From an uncultured Collinsella sp. (GTDB lineage: Bacteria > Actinomycetota > Coriobacteriia > Coriobacteriales > Coriobacteriaceae): a DNA stretch of 10,788 nt. The DNA lies in assembly GCA_902494625.1 (NCBI GenBank), contig CABUUB010000060.1, positions 1 through 10,788 on the forward strand, given 5' to 3'. Each line of letters begins with the position of its first letter. Position 1 is the stretch's first letter. The notes beneath the pieces were generated by a model. The model ran no database searches. It had not been told where the DNA came from and was given only the letters and a program-made list of their open reading frames with translations. This document shows, one piece after another, positions 6,744 to 10,788 of this stretch. Made by a program: the position numbers and the translations under genes.

Positions 6744-6797
6744 GATTGGGGACAGACTTAAATGAGCGTTTTCACGCATTTAAGTCTGTCCCCGATC
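6744..6797. repeat. 54-bp near-perfect palindrome (possible REP/MITE-like element)
   Basis: The arms 6744-6764 and 6777-6797 are complementary over 21 bp with one T/G mismatch (6747/6794). The inner 17 bp, GGGGACAGACTTAAATG, is perfect, and the spacer is 12 bases. It lies between the ftsH terminator and the aminotransferase promoter region. It has no T-run, so it is not a standard terminator. Outward GGGGACAGAC ends recall, from memory, short palindromic elements scattered in many bacterial genomes, some linked to REP-associated transposases. An in-frame ATG at 6762 inside it is not the aminotransferase start. Confidence 0.85.
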
Positions 6798-6830
6798 GAC
6801 ATTGCTGCGGCACTTTGCTCGGCTAAAGCG

Positions 6831-6836
6831 TACAAT
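6831..6836 (+). promoter_or_regulatory. Candidate -10 (TACAAT) for the aminotransferase
   Basis: TACAAT lies 24 bases before ATG 6861, giving a short leader that just includes the SD. No good -35 lies 16-19 bp upstream. If real, transcription would begin downstream of the palindrome at 6744-6797. Confidence 0.4.
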
Positions 6837-6860
6837 AGCGCCTATGCGAAAGGGGAACAG

Positions 6861-8045
6861 ATGATCAACGAAACTATGTATGCTCGCGGTGCGGAAAGCT
6901 CCATAATCCGTGAGATTTTTAGCTATGGCCTTGAGCGCAAGGCGCAGATCGGTGCGGAAAACGTATTCGATTTTTCGCTGGGCAATCCGAGCGTTCCAGC
7001 GCCCGCTGCCGTGGCTGAGTCGATTAAGAAGGCCCTGGAGCTGCCGAGCGACCAGCTGCACGGCTACACGCCCGCACCGGGCCTGCCGCAATGTCGTGCC
7101 GCTGTGGCCGAATCGCTCAACCGCCGCTTTGGCACGAGCTATGAGGGCAAAGACGTCTTTATGACGGTGGGTGCCGCGGCTTCGCTCACCTGCACGCTCA
7201 ACGCCGTTACGAACCCGGGCGACGAGGTTATTGTTATCGCCCCGTACTTTCCGGAGTATCGCGTTTGGATTGAGAAGGCCGGCTGTACGTGTGTTGAGGC
7301 GCTCGCCGATGAAGATACGTTCCAGCTGAGCGTGGACAACGTGCTCAAGGCGATCAGCGATAAGACGGCGGCCGTCATCATCGACTCTCCCAACAATCCG
7401 ACCGGTGCCGTATATACAAGCGACACGCTGACGCGACTGGCCAACGTTCTGCGCGAGGCCAACGCTCAGCGCGATCCCGAGAATCCGATTATGCTCATCT
7501 CGGATGAGCCGTACCGCGAAATCGTGTACGGTGTCGAGGTGCCTTGGGTGCCCTCGATCTACGAGCACACCATCGTGTGCTACTCGTATTCTAAGTCGCT
7601 TTCGCTGCCGGGCGAGCGCGTGGGATGGATCCTTGTTCCCAATACGAATCCTCAGGCAGATCGTCTAATGCCCGCCGTTGCCGGTGCCGCCCGTACGCTG
7701 GGCTTCGTGTGCGCACCGGCACTCTTCCAGCGCGTAATTATCGACTGCATCGATGAGCCGAGTGACGTTGAGGCCTATGCACGCAACCGCACCGCGCTTA
7801 CCGACGCACTAGCGGAGTATGGCTACACCTATGTTGAGCCGGATGGCGCGTTCTACCTATGGGTGAAAGCGTTGGAGCCCGATGCGAATGCGTTTTGCGA
7901 GCGCGCAAAGAAGTATGAGTTGCTTGCGGTTCCCTCGGACAGCTTTGGTATGCCGGGTTGGTTCCGCTTGGGCTATTGCGTGAGTTACGAAACGATTGTC
8001 AATTCGCTACCCGCTTGGAAACAGTTGGCGGACGAGTATCGTTAA
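6861..8045 (+). CDS. Class I/II pyridoxal-phosphate-dependent aminotransferase
   Basis: A 394-residue fold-type I PLP enzyme, which moves an amino group between an amino acid and a 2-oxo acid in the cytoplasm. Seen: LGNPSVPAPAAV near the N-terminus, the NNPTG motif (178-182; N179 contacts the PLP ring oxygen), D215 in SDEPY with Y218, the Schiff-base Lys245 in YSYSKSLSLPGERVGW, and R369 in WFRLGYC, which should bind the substrate alpha-carboxylate. This is aspartate/aromatic-aminotransferase-like, but the substrate cannot be fixed from sequence. The frame is open back to 6762, but that ATG is inside the palindrome and has no SD. ATG 6861 follows AAAGGGGA and a candidate -10, so I place the start there. 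It appears to be a single-gene unit, followed by a hairpin without a T-run. Confidence 0.93.
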   Translation: MINETMYARGAESSIIREIFSYGLERKAQIGAENVFDFSLGNPSVPAPAAVAESIKKALELPSDQLHGYTPAPGLPQCRAAVAESLNRRFGTSYEGKDVFMTVGAAASLTCTLNAVTNPGDEVIVIAPYFPEYRVWIEKAGCTCVEALADEDTFQLSVDNVLKAISDKTAAVIIDSPNNPTGAVYTSDTLTRLANVLREANAQRDPENPIMLISDEPYREIVYGVEVPWVPSIYEHTIVCYSYSKSLSLPGERVGWILVPNTNPQADRLMPAVAGAARTLGFVCAPALFQRVIIDCIDEPSDVEAYARNRTALTDALAEYGYTYVEPDGAFYLWVKALEPDANAFCERAKKYELLAVPSDSFGMPGWFRLGYCVSYETIVNSLPAWKQLADEYR

Positions 8046-8067
8046 GAGTAAAGCGCTCTGCCTACAA

Positions 8068-8083
8068 TGTTTTACGTGAAACG
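8068..8083. other. parS: parS-like ParB-binding site
   Basis: TGTTTTACGTGAAACG matches the widely conserved chromosomal parS consensus TGTTTCACGTGAAACA at 14 of 16 positions. The right half site GTGAAAC is intact; the left half has T in place of C at position 6, and the last base is G instead of A. It lies in intergenic DNA 22 bp after the aminotransferase stop. No parA or parB gene is in the window, so this rests on motif match alone. Confidence 0.5.
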
Positions 8084-8109
8084 GGGTTTGGTGTTAAGCC
8101 GGACCCCGT
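8081..8109 (+). repeat. Hairpin after the aminotransferase gene
   Basis: ACGGGGTTTGG (8081-8091) pairs with CCGGACCCCGT (8099-8109) over 11 bp with two G-T wobbles and a 7-base loop. It overlaps the right edge of the parS-like site by three bases. No T-run follows, so it could be a weak or Rho-assisted transcript end at most. Confidence 0.5.
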
Positions 8110-8143
8110 TGCCATGGACGTTGTGTCTTTGGGATGGAGTGGT

Positions 8144-8173
8144 TTTACGACTATCGGAGGCTATGCGTACAAT
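8144..8173 (+). promoter_or_regulatory. Candidate promoter for the PHP-domain gene
   Basis: TTTACG (8144-8149, 4/6), an 18-bp spacer and TACAAT (8168-8173, 5/6) lie 37 bases before the start codon at 8211. It is one of the better -35/-10 pairs in the window. Confidence 0.45.
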
Positions 8174-8210
8174 GAATATAAGCGACGGCCGTGCCAGATA
8201 AGGAGACCTG

Positions 8211-9032
8211 ATGCCCTACCTGCTTTCTTGTGACATTCATACCCATACGATGTTCTCTGCGCATGCATATTCGACCATTGAGGAGAATGTGTACTGGGCG
8301 GCAGAGCGTGGTCTGCAGGTGCTCGGATCTGCCGACCATTTGAGCTCTATGGTTACGGCTTGCCCCAATGACCTGCGCAGTTACCAGTTCTTTATCAACC
8401 AGGATATCTGGCCGCGCATTTGGAGCGGCGTGCTGGTGCTGCGTGGTGCCGAGGCCGATATCGTTTCGCTGGACGGAAGCCTGTTTGGCGAGGACACCCC
8501 TGTCACGCTCGATATTGCCGGCGATTCGTACAGCCGTCAGCATTCGCTGTTCGATTTGGTTACGCGTAATTTGGATTATTTGGTTGCGAGCGTGCATAAT
8601 CCGCAGATTGCTGAAGGCGCGACGCTGGCCCAGACGACCGAGATGTATATCAATGCCCTGGAGCACCCCAAGGTGTTCATGCTGGGTCACACGGGGCGTT
8701 CGGGCGTGCCGTTCGATATCGACGAGGTGCTGTTGGCGGCTAAGGCCAAGCACAAGATTATCGAGATCAACAACCATAGTCTTGAACACGGTGTCGACAC
8801 TGAGCATTGGGCCGTATGCCGCAAGATCGCCGAGCGCTGCGCCGAGCTGGGCGTGGGCATTGGCGTTTCGACCGATGCGCACATTGGCATGGCAATTGGT
8901 AAGCTCGATTACGCTCGCAAGATGCTCGACGAGATTCACTTCCCGTTGGATCTGATCGTGACGCGCGACCGCGAGACGCTGCTGCGCGAGATGGCGGCAG
9001 CCGGCGTGTGCGATCTGCGCAATGGGATGTAG
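8211..9032 (+). CDS. PHP-domain metallophosphoesterase, YcdX type
   Basis: A 273-residue single-domain PHP protein with a metal centre of the kind seen in YcdX. Probable metal ligands: H10 and H12 in DIHTHT, H18 in SAHAYST, D42-H43 in SADHLS, E81 in GAEAD, H129 in SVHN, H160 in LGHTGRSG, and D222-H224 in STDAH. IEINNHS also matches the YcdX subgroup. PHP proteins of this size act on phosphomonoesters or related substrates; histidinol phosphatase is an alternative, but the AHAYST and EINN features favour YcdX, whose natural substrate is not well defined. The SD AAGGAG (8200-8205) is five bases before ATG 8211. It stands alone between its own candidate promoter and a terminator, with no histidine or DNA-polymerase genes nearby. 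Confidence 0.92.
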   Translation: MPYLLSCDIHTHTMFSAHAYSTIEENVYWAAERGLQVLGSADHLSSMVTACPNDLRSYQFFINQDIWPRIWSGVLVLRGAEADIVSLDGSLFGEDTPVTLDIAGDSYSRQHSLFDLVTRNLDYLVASVHNPQIAEGATLAQTTEMYINALEHPKVFMLGHTGRSGVPFDIDEVLLAAKAKHKIIEINNHSLEHGVDTEHWAVCRKIAERCAELGVGIGVSTDAHIGMAIGKLDYARKMLDEIHFPLDLIVTRDRETLLREMAAAGVCDLRNGM

Positions 9033-9052
9033 CGGAGTTTATAAACCAAGCG

Positions 9053-9083
9053 AAGGGGGCGGCCCAGGCGGGTCGCCCCCTTT
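9053..9083 (+). terminator. Terminator after the PHP-domain gene
   Basis: A 13-bp stem (AAGGGGGCGGCCC, 9053-9065, with GGGTCGCCCCCTT, 9070-9082; one G-T wobble), loop AGGC, followed by TTTCTT. The gene on the other strand ends at 9111, so the hairpin may also help stop that transcript, although the minus-strand T content after the stem is low. Confidence 0.82.
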
Positions 9084-9110
9084 CTTGTCCCAAAAATCTA
9101 CTGAGGTTGG

Positions 9111-10559
9111 TTAGCGGCGTTCGAGGACCGCTACGGTTTCGGTGTGGTCGGTGTGAGGGAACATGTCGACGGGCGTGATCTTGAGCAGTCGGTAGCCTCC
9201 GTCGAGGAGCTGATGCAGGTCGCGCTCTTGAGTCACGGGGTTGCAGCTGATATAGGTGATGCGGCGCGGTTTAAGTGCGCAGGCAGCTTCGAGGAACTCG
9301 GGCGTGGAGCCGGCGCGCGGCGGGTCGATGGAAAGAATGTCGACGCGTTCGTTGTTGTCGGCGGCATCGAGGATATAGTCGGTCGCATCGTCGGCCATAA
9401 ACCAGGCGCTGCGGGTGAGGCCGTTGAGCTCGGCATTGCGGCGTGCGTCGGCAACGCCCGCCGGGTTGCGCTCCACGCCGAGCAGCATAATGCCGACGCC
9501 TCTGTCCTGGGCATCCTTCGCGGCGCACAGACCGATAGTTCCGCTACCGCAATAGGCATCCATGAGTACGTCGCCCTGCTGCAGGTCCATGCCGTCAATC
9601 GCGAGCTGATAGAGCAGCTCGGTCTGCTGCGGGTTGGTCTGGTAGAACGCGGTGGGGGAGATATCGAACTTGCAGCCGAGCAGCTGGTCGCGCATGCACT
9701 CGGCGCCATATACAATGCGGGTTTCCTCGCCGAGGATGGCGTTGCCGGGACGTCCGTTGATGTTTTGGGCGACGGTGACGATGTGCGGATTGAGTGCGGC
9801 GACAGCCTCAAAGAACTCCTGCGCATGCGGCAAGTCGCGCTGAGCGGTCACGAGCGTGACCATGACCTGGTCGGTATGCCAACCGCAGCGGACGACGGCA
9901 TAGCGAAGCAAACCAAGATGCTTGTCCTCATTAAAGGCGGGAATATGCAGCCGCTCAGCTTCGCGTGCGATGCCGTTGAGAATCTGACGGGCACCCGGCG
10001 CCTCGACAGGACACTCGGGTACGGCAACGATTCTGTGCGAACCGCGCTCAAAGAAACCGCAACGGACAGCGCCCTCCTTACCGGGAGCAAAGGGAGTGGC
10101 AGCCTTATGACGAAAGCCACGCGGCGCAGGATATTTGCCCGGGTCGCCCAGGGTGACTCCCATACCGCGAATGGAGTCGACGCTAATACCCTCGCGCTCG
10201 CAAAGAGCAGCAAAAAGCTCCTCCATAGCAGCCTGCTTAGCTGCCAACTGCTTTTTATAAGGACGATTGAGCGCCGTGCACCCACCGCAAGCTTTCATGA
10301 TCGAACAGGGGGACTTGGGGTCCACAGCCTTACGCGCAGACGAAACCCGATCTTTATGCGAGCGCTTGGAGCGAGTCTGAGATGCCTTATCCTCGTTCCG
10401 ACGAGAGCCGGGACGCTTGGCCTTAGCCTTGCCCTTGGCCGACTTACCCTTTGCGCCCTGAGACGACTTGGATTTCTTAGAAGATTTTTTCTCTTCCGAC
10501 CCCTCAGCTGCCTCGATCAAAGCACGACGAGCCTTACGCTCCGCACGAGATTCTGCCAT
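9111..10559 (-). CDS. RNA (uracil-5-)-methyltransferase, TrmA/RlmD family
   Basis: A 482-residue SAM-dependent enzyme that makes 5-methyluridine in RNA. Four cysteines fit the RlmD-type [4Fe-4S] site: C85, C91 and C94 (CSIMKACGGC) and C183. The methyltransferase domain has FYQTNPQQTELLY, the SAM motif DAYCGSGTIGL (334-344), DPPR (412-415), the catalytic nucleophile C439 in YISCNP, and a probable general base E475 in HTETVAVLERR. The cluster favours a 23S rRNA target (RlmD/RlmCD group) over tRNA, but the target base is not decidable. Odd: the first ~80 residues are Lys/Ser/Arg-rich low complexity, and I see no TRAM domain, which normally precedes the Fe-S motif; the basic tail may bind RNA instead. 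The start at 10559 has a modest GGGG-type SD and a TACAAT box upstream. It appears monocistronic. Confidence 0.93.
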   Translation of the reverse strand: MAESRAERKARRALIEAAEGSEEKKSSKKSKSSQGAKGKSAKGKAKAKRPGSRRNEDKASQTRSKRSHKDRVSSARKAVDPKSPCSIMKACGGCTALNRPYKKQLAAKQAAMEELFAALCEREGISVDSIRGMGVTLGDPGKYPAPRGFRHKAATPFAPGKEGAVRCGFFERGSHRIVAVPECPVEAPGARQILNGIAREAERLHIPAFNEDKHLGLLRYAVVRCGWHTDQVMVTLVTAQRDLPHAQEFFEAVAALNPHIVTVAQNINGRPGNAILGEETRIVYGAECMRDQLLGCKFDISPTAFYQTNPQQTELLYQLAIDGMDLQQGDVLMDAYCGSGTIGLCAAKDAQDRGVGIMLLGVERNPAGVADARRNAELNGLTRSAWFMADDATDYILDAADNNERVDILSIDPPRAGSTPEFLEAACALKPRRITYISCNPVTQERDLHQLLDGGYRLLKITPVDMFPHTDHTETVAVLERR

Positions 10560-10598
10560 GAATTAACCCCACTAATTTACAAATTGAAATCTGAAAGC

Positions 10599-10604
10599 AT
10601 TGTA
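10599..10604 (-). promoter_or_regulatory. Candidate -10 (TACAAT) for the RNA methyltransferase
   Basis: TACAAT on the minus strand with 39 bases between it and the start codon at 10559. The -35 position is not consensus. Confidence 0.38.
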
Positions 10605-10695
10605 CCGTGCCAAGTTAGCAGACGATATGCAAGCGCCCATTTCATGTCAGTGATAAGTCCAACGATGTTTGCCCGGCGTGGGCGGGAAGCGGCGC

Positions 10696-10788
10696 GTAAT
10701 TAAGTTTATCGCGAGTTCCGCACGCAAAGGAAAGCACTTAATGTGCTTTCCGTCTTGCGCAGGACTGTAGAGCAGGAAACTTAATTAC
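10696..10788. repeat. Nested inverted repeat at the right edge
   Basis: The outer arms GTAATTAAGTTT (10696-10707) and AAACTTAATTAC (10777-10788) are a perfect 12-bp pair. Nearly concentric with them, GGAAAGCAC (10729-10737) and GTGCTTTCC (10743-10751) form a perfect 9-bp stem around TTAAT, extended by CGCAA/TTGCG (10723-10727/10755-10759) and short CC/GG and AGT/ACT pairs. The outer arm ends at the last base of the window, so the element may continue. It contains no ORF. A MITE-like element, a large cruciform or a structured transcript end are all possible. The rest of the 10560-10788 gap shows only the candidate -10. Confidence 0.72.

Noticed and set aside
4404..6779. A 791-codon open frame antisense to ftsH and part of hpt
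   Set aside because: It mirrors ftsH codon bias in GC-rich DNA, has no recognisable domains, runs through the ftsH terminator and the palindrome, and its amino-acid makeup (many His, Leu, Arg) is typical of an antisense shadow.
6762..6860. An N-terminal extension of the aminotransferase starting inside the palindrome
   Set aside because: There is no SD before ATG 6762, the 33 extra residues come from palindrome and promoter sequence, and ATG 6861 has an SD and fits the family length.
8114..8233. A small ORF in the gap before the PHP gene
   Set aside because: It has no SD, continues the frame of downstream non-coding sequence and overlaps the start of the well-supported PHP gene in another frame.
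9144..10703. A 519-codon open frame antisense to the RNA methyltransferase
   Set aside because: The minus strand carries a full set of TrmA/RlmD catalytic motifs; the plus frame has no domain signature.
10696..10788. Integron attC site
   Set aside because: The arms lack the conserved GTTRRRY/RYYYAAC core sites, and there is no integrase or cassette ORF in view.

Overview
The window reads as a chromosomal core segment of a GC-rich actinobacterium of the class Coriobacteriia, most likely Collinsella or a close relative. That call is inference from protein style (FtsH, TilS, Hsp20, YcdX-like PHP protein), GC-rich codon use and AT-richer intergenic gaps; no database search was possible. All eight complete genes are intact, with no frameshift, transposase, CRISPR array or tRNA seen.

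Layout, left to right. (1) Bases 1 to about 52 are the 3' part of a 5S rRNA gene, closed by a strong terminator (83-114), so an rRNA operon runs in from the left. (2) A small tail-anchored membrane protein of unknown function lies on the minus strand (178-645). (3) After an AT-rich gap with short repeats comes an Hsp20 small heat-shock protein (922-1353), which converges on a WalJ/YycJ-type metallo-beta-lactamase-fold protein (1436-2245, minus); the two share a long bidirectional hairpin. (4) The plus-strand cluster tilS, hpt and ftsH (2294-6671) starts 48 bp from the MBL gene; hpt and ftsH are one base apart, and a strong terminator follows ftsH. (5) A 54-bp near-perfect palindrome sits between ftsH and a class I/II PLP-dependent aminotransferase (6861-8045). 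(6) The next gap carries a parS-like 16-mer, then a YcdX-type PHP metallophosphoesterase (8211-9032) and its terminator. (7) A TrmA/RlmD-family RNA uracil methyltransferase with a basic N-terminal tail lies on the minus strand (9111-10559). (8) The right edge holds a nested inverted repeat (10696-10788) reaching the last base.

Functionally these are housekeeping genes: translation fidelity (5S rRNA, TilS, RNA uracil methylation), protein quality control (Hsp20, FtsH), purine salvage (Hpt) and amino-acid metabolism. The set rRNA operon, walJ, tilS-hpt-ftsH is origin-proximal in Bacillus-like genomes, which makes the parS-like site more credible here.

I found no clearly new multigene system. 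The items most worth a second look are non-coding: the parS-like 16-mer, the 54-bp palindrome, the nested inverted repeat at the right edge, and the repeated use of TACAAT as a probable -10 hexamer.
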